A stretch of 64,000 bases of DNA from Bacillota bacterium. GTDB taxonomy: Bacteria > Bacillota > DTU030 > DUMP01. Shown one piece after another: positions 18,746 to 27,286 of this stretch. Each line of letters opens with the position of its first letter. Position 1 is the first letter of the stretch. The DNA lies in assembly GCA_030154105.1 (NCBI GenBank), contig JASKKP010000003.1:62001-126000 (forward strand). Reading direction: 5' to 3'. Position numbers and translations under genes: made by a program. The notes below the pieces were generated by a model. The model was not told the origin of the DNA. It worked only from the letters and a program-made list of their open reading frames with translations, and searched no databases.

Positions 18746-19551
18746 TGAGCTGGAAAGACTACATCAAACAGAACATGTTTCCGCTCTTTACCTGCTCCGG
18801 CTGCACCCACGGCACGGTAACGAACGCCTTCGTGCGCGTGGCGGATGAACTTAAGCTTGATAAAGACAAGACCGTAATCGTCTGTGCCATTGGCTGTGCC
18901 GGCCGCATTCCCACCTTCCTCGATTTTCCGGTGCTGCGCGTAACCCACGGGAGGGCTCTGGCCTTTGCCACCGGGATCAAACTTTCGCGCCCGGACGTGA
19001 AGGTAATCGCCCTCATGGGCGACGGAGACGCGCTGGCCATCGGCGGCAATCATTTCATTCATGCTGCCCGGCGCAACATTGACATTACGGCCATCGTCTC
19101 GCGCAACGAGATTTACGGCATGACCGGCGGCCAGTACGCCCCTACCACTCCCCCAGGAGCGCGCGCCACCACCGCCCCTTACGGTATGTTGGAGCCGGCT
19201 TTTGACACCTGCAAGGTAGCCGAGGGCGCGGGCGCGACCTACGTGGCTCGAAGCGACGCCTACCATGTTCAGCACCTGCAACGCACCCTTAAGGCCGCCC
19301 TGCAGCACAAGGGGTTTGCCGTAGTGGAGGTACTTACCAGCTGCCCAACCCAGTTTGGCCGGCGCAACAACCTGGCCGACCCGGCCAAGATGTTGGAACG
19401 GATTAAAGAGATGACCGTAACCAAGGCCCAAGCGGAGAAAATGACGCCGGAAGAGCTGGCAGGGAAGTTTGTGATCGGCGAATTCGTCAACACCTCGCGG
19501 CCGGAACTCACCGACATCTATGCCCAGGCATTTGCGGGAATGGGGGTTTAG
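18742..19551 (+). CDS. korB: 2-oxoacid:ferredoxin oxidoreductase, beta subunit
   Basis: Product of 269 residues. It has the thiamine diphosphate-binding motif GDGDALAIGGNHFIHAARRN and cysteines in FTCSGCTHG and IGCAGR that would bind the catalytic-subunit [4Fe-4S] cluster. ATG at 18742 overlaps the korA stop by 4 nt, indicating coupled translation. It carries the diphosphate half of the cofactor site and hands electrons to KorD. Confidence 0.93.
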   Translation: MMSWKDYIKQNMFPLFTCSGCTHGTVTNAFVRVADELKLDKDKTVIVCAIGCAGRIPTFLDFPVLRVTHGRALAFATGIKLSRPDVKVIALMGDGDALAIGGNHFIHAARRNIDITAIVSRNEIYGMTGGQYAPTTPPGARATTAPYGMLEPAFDTCKVAEGAGATYVARSDAYHVQHLQRTLKAALQHKGFAVVEVLTSCPTQFGRRNNLADPAKMLERIKEMTVTKAQAEKMTPEELAGKFVIGEFVNTSRPELTDIYAQAFAGMGV

Positions 19552-19554
19552 GCG

Positions 19555-20112
19555 ATGCGCGATGTAGAAAAGTGCGAGATCCGTATTAGCGGCTCCGGCG
19601 GGCAGGGCGTGGTGCTGGCCAGCATCATCTTTGCCGAGGCTCTGGTGGCTGAGGGCTACCATGTAATCCAGACCCAGGCTTACGGCGTGGAGGCGCGGGG
19701 CGGCGCTTCCCGGGGCGAGGTCTTATACGGCAAGGAACGTCCCAACTACCTGAGCGTGCGGCAACCCGATATCCTGGTAGCCATGACGCAGCAGGCTTGC
19801 GACCGGTACTTACCGAGCCTGAAGCCTGAGGGCACGCTGATTCTGGACTCTTTCTTCGTTGAAAGGCTGCCCGAACGGCAGACCGGGCGCACCTTCGCCG
19901 TTCCCTTGACCAAGATCGCCATTGACGAGCTGGGCAAACCGCTTTACGCGAACATCGTCATGCTCGGCTTTATGAACGGCGTGACGGAACAGGTGGCGCC
20001 TGAGCACCTGGAGGAGGCAGTCCTCAAACGGGTGGCACCGGCTTTTGCCGAGGAAAATCGCCGGGCGCTACGTCTAGGCTATGAGAAGGCGCGCTCTATG
20101 CTCAACAAATAA
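19555..20112 (+). CDS. korC: 2-oxoacid:ferredoxin oxidoreductase, gamma subunit
   Basis: Product of 185 residues beginning CEIRISGSGGQGVVLAS, the gamma-subunit signature, with GVEARGGASRGEV shortly after. The gamma subunit binds CoA and stabilises the complex. ATG at 19555 is 3 nt after korB. It completes a four-gene korDABC set; sucC starts 29 nt later with no terminator between. Confidence 0.93.
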   Translation: MRDVEKCEIRISGSGGQGVVLASIIFAEALVAEGYHVIQTQAYGVEARGGASRGEVLYGKERPNYLSVRQPDILVAMTQQACDRYLPSLKPEGTLILDSFFVERLPERQTGRTFAVPLTKIAIDELGKPLYANIVMLGFMNGVTEQVAPEHLEEAVLKRVAPAFAEENRRALRLGYEKARSMLNK

Positions 20113-20141
20113 GGAAACCGTGCGGCGAGGAGCTGAACCAG

Positions 20142-21293
20142 ATGAAGCTTTACGAGTACCAAGGTAAAGAGCTTTTTCGCAACTCAGGCATACCTACGCC
20201 TCGGGGCCACGTGATTAGAAACTTAGCGGAGCTGGACTCTTTGCTTCCTTCCCTCAGCTTCCCTGTTGTGGTTAAGGCCCAGGTCCTGGTAGGCGGCCGC
20301 GGGAAGGCGGGCGGAATAAAAACTGCAGCAAGTGCTGGCGAACTTCAAGAGTACGCCAAGAACCTTCTGGGCTCATTCCTCAAGGAGGACAAGGTTATAG
20401 CGCTTTTGATCGAGGAAAAAGTTGCTGCTCTCGAAGAATATTACCTGGGAGTAACCTTGGACCGCGCCACGCGCCAGCCGCTTATTCTCTTCAGCCGTAA
20501 GGGCGGCATGGATATAGAGGAAGTGGCTAAAGAAACGCCTGAGGCCATCGCCCGGATTCATGTGGACCCTCAGATGGGACTTCGGAACTTCCACTTGGAG
20601 CAGTTGGTTAAGGCTGGAGGAGTTACTGACCCAGACGTCAAAAAGGGTGTACAGCAGGTAGCCCAGGCCCTCTACCGGCTTTGGGATACCAGCGATGCTG
20701 CGTTGGTGGAAATTAACCCGCTCATGGTGCTGGCCGACAAAACGGTTGTGGCGGCGGACGCCAAAGTGGATATCGACGACAGTGCCCTTTTCCGCCATCC
20801 CGAGCTGGAGGCCTTCCGCCGCGAACTACCAGAGAGCGAGCTCGAGCGGGCGGCTCGGGAAACGGGCTTCCTGTATATCGACATTGATCCCGAGGGCAAC
20901 GTGGGCGTAATCAGCAACGGCTCGGGGATGATCATGTCCTGCATCGATTGGATCGCGCGGCACGGCGGGAAGGTAACCTGTGCCTTGGACCTGGGGGGCG
21001 GAGCGACGGCAGACCGGGTAGCGCGAGGCATTGGAATTGTCCTCAGAAATCCTAAAGTAAAGTCGCTCCTTATCAGCATCTTCGGGGGCATTACCCGCTG
21101 CGACGAGATCGCCGGCGGCATTGTGCGGGCGGTGACGGAAAAGGATGTAAACATTCCTATCGTAGCGCGCTTGGAAGGTACGAACAAAGAAAAAGGCCTC
21201 GCCCTCTTGGCCGAAGTGAGCGGCAAAACCATCGAGATTGCTGCAACTTTGCCCGAGGCGGCGGATAAAGTCTTACGGGTGCAGGGTAGGTGA
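20142..21293 (+). CDS. sucC: Succinyl-CoA ligase-like (ADP-forming) beta subunit
   Basis: Product of 383 residues, the SucC size. An ATP-grasp N-terminal domain (KLYEYQGKELFRNSGIPTP, VVKAQVLVGGRGKAGG) is followed by the C-terminal CoA-ligase domain with NGSGMIMSCID and IFGGITRCDEIAGGI. ATG at 20142. With the alpha subunit it converts an acyl-CoA, ADP and phosphate to the free acid, CoA and ATP. Placement after korDABC suggests it harvests the acyl-CoA made there as ATP. Succinate is the default substrate; a related acid is possible (see the alpha subunit). Confidence 0.9.
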   Translation: MKLYEYQGKELFRNSGIPTPRGHVIRNLAELDSLLPSLSFPVVVKAQVLVGGRGKAGGIKTAASAGELQEYAKNLLGSFLKEDKVIALLIEEKVAALEEYYLGVTLDRATRQPLILFSRKGGMDIEEVAKETPEAIARIHVDPQMGLRNFHLEQLVKAGGVTDPDVKKGVQQVAQALYRLWDTSDAALVEINPLMVLADKTVVAADAKVDIDDSALFRHPELEAFRRELPESELERAARETGFLYIDIDPEGNVGVISNGSGMIMSCIDWIARHGGKVTCALDLGGGATADRVARGIGIVLRNPKVKSLLISIFGGITRCDEIAGGIVRAVTEKDVNIPIVARLEGTNKEKGLALLAEVSGKTIEIAATLPEAADKVLRVQGR

Positions 21294-21299
21294 TGTTAA

Positions 21300-22175
21300 A
21301 TGAGCATACTTATTGACCAAAACACCAGGCTCCTAGTTCAAGGAATAACCGGGCGCGAAGGCCAGTTCCATACCGCGCGCATGCTGGAATACGGCACCAA
21401 TGTGGTCGGCGGCGTTACGCCCGGCAAAGGCGGGCTGACCGTGCACGGAGTGCCCGTTTTCGACACCGTTGCTGAAGCCGTCCGGGCTACCGGCGCTAAC
21501 GCCAGTGTTCTGTTCGTCCCCCCGCGCCTGACGCTGGATGCGATCTTTGAGGCGCTGGCCGCCGGGTTAAAAACGGTGATCAGCATTGCCGAAGGCGTGC
21601 CGGTGAAGGACATGCTTCAGGTTTACCACTACACCAAGAACCTGCCGGATGTGCACGTGATCGGCCCGAATTCCTTCGGCGTAATCAGCCCCGGTAAGGC
21701 CAAAGCTGGTTTCATGGCCCACGAGATTTACAGCCAAGGGCCCGTCGGGCTCATGTCCCGCAGCGCCACTAATTCCTACGAAACTGTACTCGGCCTTACT
21801 CGCCGGGGCATCGGACAGTCCACCTGCGTGGGTGTAGGAGGCGATACGATTCCGGGGACGAGTTTTGTCGACCTTCTTCCTCTTTTTGAGGCCGACGAAC
21901 AGACGAAGGCCGTGGTGCTCATCGGGGAAATTGGGGGGGCGGACGAAGAAATCGCTGCCGAGTACATCAAAAATCACATGACCAAACCGGTGGTGGCGTA
22001 TATTGCCGGCCGGAACGCCCCAAAAGGGAAGAAGATGGGTCATGCCGGTGCCATTGTGGGGGCCAGCGGGGTTGGGAGCGCCCAGAGCAAGATCGAAGCC
22101 CTGGCGGCTGCCGGCGCTTACATCGCCGAAAGCCCCGATCATATTGGCGAACTTCTGGAAAAGATCCTGAGCTAA
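21300..22175 (+). CDS. sucD: Succinyl-CoA ligase-like (ADP-forming) alpha subunit
   Basis: Product of 291 residues with the N-terminal CoA-binding Rossmann domain ([20 protein letters not shown]) and the phosphohistidine motif GHAGAIV with His248; GEIGGADEE carries the usual partner Glu. The segment that reads SRSGTLTYE in typical SucD is SRSATNSYE here. This could alter acyl-group preference, so the enzyme may act on a succinate analogue such as malate or another dicarboxylate. ATG at 21300, 6 nt after sucC. Otherwise full length and normal. Confidence 0.88.
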   Translation: MSILIDQNTRLLVQGITGREGQFHTARMLEYGTNVVGGVTPGKGGLTVHGVPVFDTVAEAVRATGANASVLFVPPRLTLDAIFEALAAGLKTVISIAEGVPVKDMLQVYHYTKNLPDVHVIGPNSFGVISPGKAKAGFMAHEIYSQGPVGLMSRSATNSYETVLGLTRRGIGQSTCVGVGGDTIPGTSFVDLLPLFEADEQTKAVVLIGEIGGADEEIAAEYIKNHMTKPVVAYIAGRNAPKGKKMGHAGAIVGASGVGSAQSKIEALAAAGAYIAESPDHIGELLEKILS

Positions 22176-22197
22176 AGCGCCGAAGGGGGGCACTCTG

Positions 22198-23166
22198 ATG
22201 GCTAAGTATAAAGTTGTGCTTACCGATAACATCTTTCCGGACCTGAACCTTGAACGCGAGATGCTGGCGGCGGCCGGCGCGGAGCTGGTTGAAGTTAAGG
22301 ACCCGGCCGATCTTTTAGCCGAGATCCGCGATGCCGACGCCATAATCAATACGTATGCCAAACTTACGGCGGAGATCATCGACCAGCTGGAAAAATGCAA
22401 ACTCATCATCCGCAACGGCATCGGCGTAGATACCATCGACGTCGAAGCAGCCTCGCGGCGCGGAATAATGGTGGCCAACATTCCTACCTACTGCCTGGAG
22501 GAGGTGGCCACCCACGCTACCGCCCTGATCTTGGCCTGCAACCGGAAAATCGTCTACCTCAACAATAAGGTCAAAAACGGCATTTGGGATGTGAAACTGG
22601 CGATTCCGATTCAGGCGGCCGAGGTGAGTGTGGTAGGACTTGTGGGCTTTGGCCGGATACCGCGTTCGGTGAGCGGGAAACTCAAAGCCCTAGGTTTTAA
22701 GGTAATTGCTTACGATCCCTATGTGTCCCAGGCCGAGGCCGACCCGTACGGCGTTACCATGGTCGATTTCGCCACCTTAATCAAAAAGGCAGATTACGTC
22801 TCCATCCATTGCCCCCTCACCCGCGAGACACGCGGCATGTTCAACTACCAGGTTTTCCAAGAGATGAAGCGGAGCGCGTACCTCATCAATACGGCCCGCG
22901 GGGCGGTGGTGAATGAGAAGGACCTGGTGGCGGCCCTCCGAGACGGCCTTATTGCGGGTGCGGCCTTGGACGTCCTAGAGACGGACGGCATTGCTCCTGA
23001 CCATCCTTTCCTCAGCATGGAAAATGTGATCATCACGCCCCACGCCGCCTGGTATAGCGAGCAGTCCATTCTGCGCCGCCGTACCCAGACCGTGGAAGAG
23101 GTAATCAAGGTTTTGCAGGGCGGCGAGCCGACATCCTTTGTCAACAAAAAGACCATAAAAAAGTAG
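22198..23166 (+). CDS. D-2-hydroxyacid dehydrogenase, CtBP-like subfamily
   Basis: Product of 322 residues. NTARGAVVNE holds the substrate Arg and TPHAAWYSEQS the catalytic His in the form typical of the C-terminal-binding-protein-like group. The nucleotide motif reads GLVGFGRIPRSV: the third Gly of GxGxxG is Pro, which is unusual. ATG at 22198 with AAGGGGGG upstream, 22 nt after sucD, so it ends the kor-suc operon. It is distinct from the dehydrogenase at 15584. Likely oxidises or reduces a 2-hydroxyacid/2-oxoacid pair that feeds or drains the kor reaction. Confidence 0.88.
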   Translation: MAKYKVVLTDNIFPDLNLEREMLAAAGAELVEVKDPADLLAEIRDADAIINTYAKLTAEIIDQLEKCKLIIRNGIGVDTIDVEAASRRGIMVANIPTYCLEEVATHATALILACNRKIVYLNNKVKNGIWDVKLAIPIQAAEVSVVGLVGFGRIPRSVSGKLKALGFKVIAYDPYVSQAEADPYGVTMVDFATLIKKADYVSIHCPLTRETRGMFNYQVFQEMKRSAYLINTARGAVVNEKDLVAALRDGLIAGAALDVLETDGIAPDHPFLSMENVIITPHAAWYSEQSILRRRTQTVEEVIKVLQGGEPTSFVNKKTIKK

Positions 23167-23186
23167 AGGCCCCACTGCTTACCAGA

Positions 23187-23214
23187 GAAGCCCGGATTCT
23201 TCCGGGCCTTCTTT
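23187..23214 (+). terminator. Intrinsic terminator of the kor-suc operon
   Basis: CCCGG/CCGGG flanked by GAAG/CTTC forms a stem around ATTCTT, followed by CTTCTTTA. It lies about 20 nt after the dehydrogenase stop at 23166. Confidence 0.75.
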
Positions 23215-23308
23215 ACGGAACCGAAGAGGGAGGGGTTTAGCAAGTGGTAACAGGAAGGACGGGGGATAATACTCGGGAGTCATCGGGAGAAGGGAGGAGG
23301 GAAGCGCG

Positions 23309-24100
23309 GTGAAGATCGGGCTCTTCGACTCCGGCCTAGGGGGCCTTACCGTGGTGCGCGAGGTTAAGCGCCAGCTGCCGGAAGCGAGCATAGAGTTTTT
23401 CGGCGACAACGGGCGCAACCCGTACGGCCCGCGCCCGCGGGAGGAGATTGTTAGATTTTCGCGGCAAATTCTAGACTTTCTGGCGGAGAAGGGAATTGAC
23501 CTGGCGATCATCGCCTGCAATACGGCTACGGCGGCCGCACTCTCCGAAGTGCAGGGAGCGTACCCGTTCCCCGTCCTGGGGGTGATTGAACCCGGAGCCA
23601 GAGCAGCCCTGGCGGTGAGCAAAAACCGCCGGATCGGGGTGATTGCCACGCAGTTTACCATAGAAAGCGGCGCCTATACCCTCACGCTACAAAGCTTGGA
23701 CCCGGAGGTACAGGTACTCGGCCAGGCGTGCCCGCTTTTTACTCCCCTCGTGGAACAAGGGAAAACGTCTGGCCCGGAGGTAGAGGCGGCGGCCCGCGAG
23801 TACCTGACCACGTTTCAGGGCAGCGGTATAGACACCCTGGTGCTCGGCTGCACGCACTACCCGCTACTTTTGGACGTCATTCGGCAGCACCTAGACCCTG
23901 GGATTAACATCGTCGACCCGGCAGAGGCCACTGTGGCCCAGGCAAAGTCCTTGCTCAAGACGAAGGTTGCGGCACCCGCCGCCGTTCCGCCTACCTACCG
24001 CTTCTACACCAGCGGAGACCCAGAACTTTTTGCCCGCCTGGGAAGCAACATCCTAGGCTGCCCGCTTGAACATGTCGAAAGAGTAACTTTCCCCACATAG
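23309..24100 (+). CDS. murI: Glutamate racemase
   Basis: Product of 263 residues. It begins KIGLFDSGLGGLTVVREV and has both catalytic cysteine motifs, IIACNTATAAA near residue 70 and LGCTHYPLL near residue 185, plus GDNGRNPYGPR. GTG start at 23309 after GGGAGGAGGGAAGCG. Makes D-glutamate for peptidoglycan in the cytoplasm. It follows the kor-suc terminator and is unrelated to that pathway. Confidence 0.97.
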   Translation: MKIGLFDSGLGGLTVVREVKRQLPEASIEFFGDNGRNPYGPRPREEIVRFSRQILDFLAEKGIDLAIIACNTATAAALSEVQGAYPFPVLGVIEPGARAALAVSKNRRIGVIATQFTIESGAYTLTLQSLDPEVQVLGQACPLFTPLVEQGKTSGPEVEAAAREYLTTFQGSGIDTLVLGCTHYPLLLDVIRQHLDPGINIVDPAEATVAQAKSLLKTKVAAPAAVPPTYRFYTSGDPELFARLGSNILGCPLEHVERVTFPT

Positions 24101-24185
24101 CTTCGCCTGGTGCTTCAAGCTGCAGCGCGGGCAAAGAAAGTTAAAAAGCGAGAAAGCGGGCGTTGCTTTTGCCCGAGCGAAAACC

Positions 24186-24213
24186 AGTCGGGGGCCGGTT
24201 GCTCGGCCCCCGA
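24186..24213 (-). terminator. Intrinsic terminator for the UPF0158 gene
   Basis: GTCGGGGGCCG pairs perfectly over 11 bp with CGGCCCCCGAC around a 6-nt loop. On the - strand the hairpin follows the gene ending at 24220 and is trailed by TGGTTTTCGC. It may also stop transcription arriving from murI. Confidence 0.75.
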
Positions 24214-24219
24214 CTTACC

Positions 24220-24654
24220 TTACGCGTCGAGAATAAAACCTTCGCGCGCAAGCCATTTTCTCGCTCGCTCCAGCAGGCAGCGGCGGTGATAGGCTTCCCA
24301 CTTTTCCGCTACAGCCGGGAAGTCTTTGACGGCGGCAAGAAAACGCAGGATGGCGGCTTTCCCACTTAAAGCCCGGCGCAACTCAGCCTGGGCCACCGGA
24401 TCATCCAGGCGCGCCACGAAAGCCTGCATATCATGATAAACTTCGCGCGGCGAACCGTGGGGAATATGGCGGTAACGGGCCGGACGCGACTTGTAGTAAG
24501 CAAAGCGGTTCTCGTGCTCCTCAAGGGAATGTTCGCCCGAACGGAGGGAGATAACAGTTCCCGTAATGACATCCAGAAAGGCTTCTTCGGCCAAGGAAGT
24601 GCAGGCCATGGCCTTGAGAAGGCCTTCCAGGTCTACTCGCAGCCGTCGAGGCAT
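24220..24654 (-). CDS. UPF0158-family protein
   Basis: Product of 144 residues, soluble and rich in Arg and Glu. The AQAELRRALSGKAAILRFLAAVKDF region and the conserved WEAYHRR near the C-terminus fit the UPF0158 family, which has no established biochemical function. ATG at 24654 is preceded on the - strand by GGAAAGGAGGGAGAAT. It has its own promoter and terminator and is the only - strand gene in the first 42 kb. The family assignment is from motif recognition. Confidence 0.75.
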   Translation of the reverse strand: MPRRLRVDLEGLLKAMACTSLAEEAFLDVITGTVISLRSGEHSLEEHENRFAYYKSRPARYRHIPHGSPREVYHDMQAFVARLDDPVAQAELRRALSGKAAILRFLAAVKDFPAVAEKWEAYHRRCLLERARKWLAREGFILDA

Positions 24655-24681
24655 ATTCTCCCTCCTTTCCCAGCTAAACCT

Positions 24682-24711
24682 ATTGTAACACGAACTTTCT
24701 CATTCCCACAA
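24682..24711 (-). promoter_or_regulatory. Promoter of the UPF0158 gene
   Basis: On the - strand TTGTGG, an 18-nt spacer and TACAAT preceded by TGT (extended -10). It lies 28 nt upstream of the ATG. Confidence 0.6.
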
Positions 24712-24811
24712 CGATCTTTAAAGAAAATCAGAGAATTTTATCCACGAACCGAGCGGCCGAGAAGTGGACGCGGAGTTGTATGGCTTTGGAGTGGTTCCGA
24801 GAAAAGAAACA

Positions 24812-24820
24812 TGGTATAAT
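24812..24820 (+). promoter_or_regulatory. Extended -10 promoter for nfo
   Basis: TGGTATAAT has a perfect -10 and the extended TG. The -35 region 17 nt upstream (TGGTTC) is poor. It lies 33 nt before the nfo start codon. Confidence 0.6.
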
Positions 24821-24852
24821 TTGTCCGATTAAGAAAAGAGGCGGTGGGATGC

Positions 24853-25722
24853 ATGATCATCGGGGCGCATTTATCGATAAGCAAAGGGTACCCCGCAGCG
24901 GTCCGCGAGGCGGCCAAGCTAGGACTTAACGGCTTTCAATATTTTACGCGCAACCCGCGCGGCGGCGCGATTCGGCGCCTGGCCGTAGAGGAGATCGCTG
25001 CATTTCGTAATGAGCGGGGGGCGGCAGGTTTAAAGGCGGTGATAGCGCACCTTCCCTACACCGTGAACCTCGGGAGCAGCGAGAGGCGGCTGCAGGAATT
25101 TGCGACCATGGTGGTCCGGGAAGATGTGGAACGTGCGCGTTTGTTGGGAGTAGAGCTCGTCGTAGCCCATCCCGGACACTACGGTGAGGAAGGGCGGGAA
25201 CCCGGCCTCGCACGCGTGGCCGAGGTGCTCAAAAGTGGGCTTAGCGGACAGGAGGAAGGCCCCGTCTTTTGCCTGGAGACCATGGCGGGGCAGGGGCATG
25301 AAATCGGCGGGCGCTTGGAAGAGCTCGCAGCGCTCATAAAAACCTTAGAGGCCGAGGTTCGAATTGGGCTATGCCTCGATTCGGCCCACCTTTTTGCCGC
25401 CGGCTGGGACCTTAGAACCTGGGCGGGAATTGATAAGTTGATAACAAGGGTGGACGAGCTCGTCGGCTGGGATAAAGTACGCGCCCTCCATCTCAACGAC
25501 TCCAAAGCTCCGCTGGGAAGCCGGCGCGACCGCCATGAGCTTATCGGCCGCGGCGAGCTCGGTCCGGAAGGAATAAGGGCGATTGTCACGCACCCTGAGC
25601 TTAAGAAGCTGCCTTTTTTCCTCGAGACGCCGGTAAAGGAGTACCGCGAATACGCGTCTGAGGCCAAGTTGGTGCGCAGCCTGGCGGGCTTGACAGAAGA
25701 AGCCGAGGACGATAGAGTATGA
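24853..25722 (+). CDS. nfo: Endonuclease IV-like AP endonuclease (TIM barrel)
   Basis: Product of 289 residues. It begins MIIGAHLSISKGYPAAVREA and has the zinc-ligand segments ELVVAHPGHYG, LCLDSAHLFAAGWD and ALHLNDSKAPLGSRRDRH of the endonuclease IV family. ATG at 24853 is chosen over an in-frame GTG at 24844 because the family's MxxGAHxS start fits it exactly. Cleaves DNA 5' to abasic sites in base-excision repair. Preceded by an extended -10 promoter; the Fur-family gene follows 70 nt later. Confidence 0.93.
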   Translation: MIIGAHLSISKGYPAAVREAAKLGLNGFQYFTRNPRGGAIRRLAVEEIAAFRNERGAAGLKAVIAHLPYTVNLGSSERRLQEFATMVVREDVERARLLGVELVVAHPGHYGEEGREPGLARVAEVLKSGLSGQEEGPVFCLETMAGQGHEIGGRLEELAALIKTLEAEVRIGLCLDSAHLFAAGWDLRTWAGIDKLITRVDELVGWDKVRALHLNDSKAPLGSRRDRHELIGRGELGPEGIRAIVTHPELKKLPFFLETPVKEYREYASEAKLVRSLAGLTEEAEDDRV

Positions 25723-25792
25723 TTGATACCGAGTCTCAGCGCTATCACTGTTTGGTTTTGAGCGGTAAGGTCATCCGAAGGAAGGATGAGCC

Positions 25793-26239
25793 ATGCGGGC
25801 AGAGGAGATGCTACAGACGCTGGTTGCCCATGGTTACCGGCTTACAGAACCGCGGCAGGCCCTCCTCGAAGTGATTGCCTGTCGGCCCGGCTGGTTTTCT
25901 GTTCGGGAACTCTCTGAGGACCTGGGGCAGAAAAAAATCCGTGTGGGGCGGGCCACGATCTTTCGCACCCTCAATCTTCTTGTAGACTTAGGGCTTCTCG
26001 AGCGAGTCCGTGGGGCCAATGAGGTAGAAGGTTATGTGGTAACGGGGGCCGGCGAGCATCATCACCACCTTATCTGCTCGCGCTGCGGGCGGGTAGAGGA
26101 GCTTCCCGAGTGCCCGGTGGCCGAGCGCTTGGCGGAACTCGCGGCCGAACGCCAGTTTCAGGTGGTGAGCCACAACCTGGAGGTCTACGGAGTTTGCATC
26201 CAGTGCTTACGCCAGGAAAGCTTAGAGCAAGAGAAATAA
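25793..26239 (+). CDS. Fur-family metal-dependent regulator
   Basis: Product of 148 residues. The winged helix (LSEDLGQKKIRVGRATIFRTLNLLVDLGLLERV) is followed by the His-rich sensor segment GEHHHHLICSRCGRVEEL and a C-terminal CIQC; the two CxxC motifs form the structural zinc site. Which metal it senses (Fe, Zn, Mn or peroxide) cannot be read from this. The next gene encodes a putative manganese exporter, which hints at a Mn or Fe role. ATG at 25793 with GAAGGATGAGCC upstream. Confidence 0.92.
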   Translation: MRAEEMLQTLVAHGYRLTEPRQALLEVIACRPGWFSVRELSEDLGQKKIRVGRATIFRTLNLLVDLGLLERVRGANEVEGYVVTGAGEHHHHLICSRCGRVEELPECPVAERLAELAAERQFQVVSHNLEVYGVCIQCLRQESLEQEK

Positions 26240-26307
26240 AGGGCGCAATGTATGTTAAGTTTGCCTGCTGGTGAGACTAAGTATCAATTGCTAGTGGGGG
26301 CGAAAAA

Positions 26308-27189
26308 ATGAACTTTCTTCGCGAAGCGCTGGCGGAAGCCTGGGGCGACACGCTGGAAATGGTGCCGTTACTGTTTTTGCTCTTCCTTCTCCTGGAAGAA
26401 GTGCAACATCGCCTGGGAGGCAGATTGGGTGCCTGGCTCAGGGAGGCCGGACGATGGGGCCCGCTGGCCGGTGCCGGCTTGGGAATCATTCCCCAGTGCG
26501 GCTTTTCCGTTTTGGCCAGCCTTCTTTACCTCAGGGGGCTCATCACGCCGGGAACGCTTCTGGCCGTATTCCTGGCCACGTCTGATGAAGCCGTACCGGT
26601 GATGCTAGCGCAGCCGGCCAAAATCGGCTACATAGCACCGCTTCTTATGGTGAAGTTTGGGCTGGGTGTGGCAGGGGGTTACCTGACCGACTTCATATTC
26701 AGGCATGACGGACGCCCGGCATTAGCCGAACGAAATGGCGGCCTGCCTAAGCTAGGCGGCCATATTCCCGGCGAGCATGCCCACCCGGTGCGCGCGGCCA
26801 CGATGTTTTACCACGCCGCACGACAAACTGTACACACCTACGCTTTTGTCTTAGCCGCTTCGACCCTTCTCAATATCGGGGTAGAACTTGTAGGGTTCTC
26901 CGGTGTCTCCCGGCTACTCTTGGTGGGTAGCCCCTCCCAGCCCGTACTGGCCGCACTGATTGGGCTAATTCCCAACTGCGCGGCTTCGGTCGTCCTGGCC
27001 CAGCTTTACCTGGAGGGGGCTTTGAGCTTCGGCGCTGCCGTGGCCGGGCTCGGGGCGGCCGCCGGCTTGGGCCTACTCGTGCTTGCCCGGCATAACTCTC
27101 CGCGGGATACCTTAAGGCTCGTCGGGTTCCTTCTGGCCTTTGCCGTGCTGGCGGGCCTGCTTCTTCCGGCGCGGCCGGTAGTATGGTGA
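26308..27189 (+). CDS. Putative manganese/metal transporter, polytopic membrane protein
   Basis: Product of 293 residues with eight to ten hydrophobic segments. It shows internal duplication: GIIPQCGFSVLASLLYLRG in the first half and GLIPNCAASVVLAQLYLEG in the second. This paired motif is typical of the membrane family annotated as putative manganese transporter or arsenic-efflux-like. A His-rich cytoplasmic loop (GGHIPGEHAHPV) lies between the halves. ATG at 26308. It follows a Fur-family regulator by 68 nt, consistent with metal homeostasis. Direction and ion are inferred. Confidence 0.75.
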   Translation: MNFLREALAEAWGDTLEMVPLLFLLFLLLEEVQHRLGGRLGAWLREAGRWGPLAGAGLGIIPQCGFSVLASLLYLRGLITPGTLLAVFLATSDEAVPVMLAQPAKIGYIAPLLMVKFGLGVAGGYLTDFIFRHDGRPALAERNGGLPKLGGHIPGEHAHPVRAATMFYHAARQTVHTYAFVLAASTLLNIGVELVGFSGVSRLLLVGSPSQPVLAALIGLIPNCAASVVLAQLYLEGALSFGAAVAGLGAAAGLGLLVLARHNSPRDTLRLVGFLLAFAVLAGLLLPARPVVW

Positions 27190-27200
27190 AACTTACCCCG

Positions 27201-27229
27201 TTGACGGAAGGAAAAATATCTGGTAGGGA
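27201..27229 (+). promoter_or_regulatory. Possible promoter for plsY and the glp region
   Basis: TTGACG (27201-27206), 17-nt spacer, TAGGGA preceded by TGG. The -10 is imperfect. It lies 58 nt upstream of the plsY start. Confidence 0.4.
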
Positions 27230-27286
27230 AGAATATGTAGAAGCAGGGAAGAGGAGGGCCGAAAGAAGGGGGGAAAGGATGAAAAA

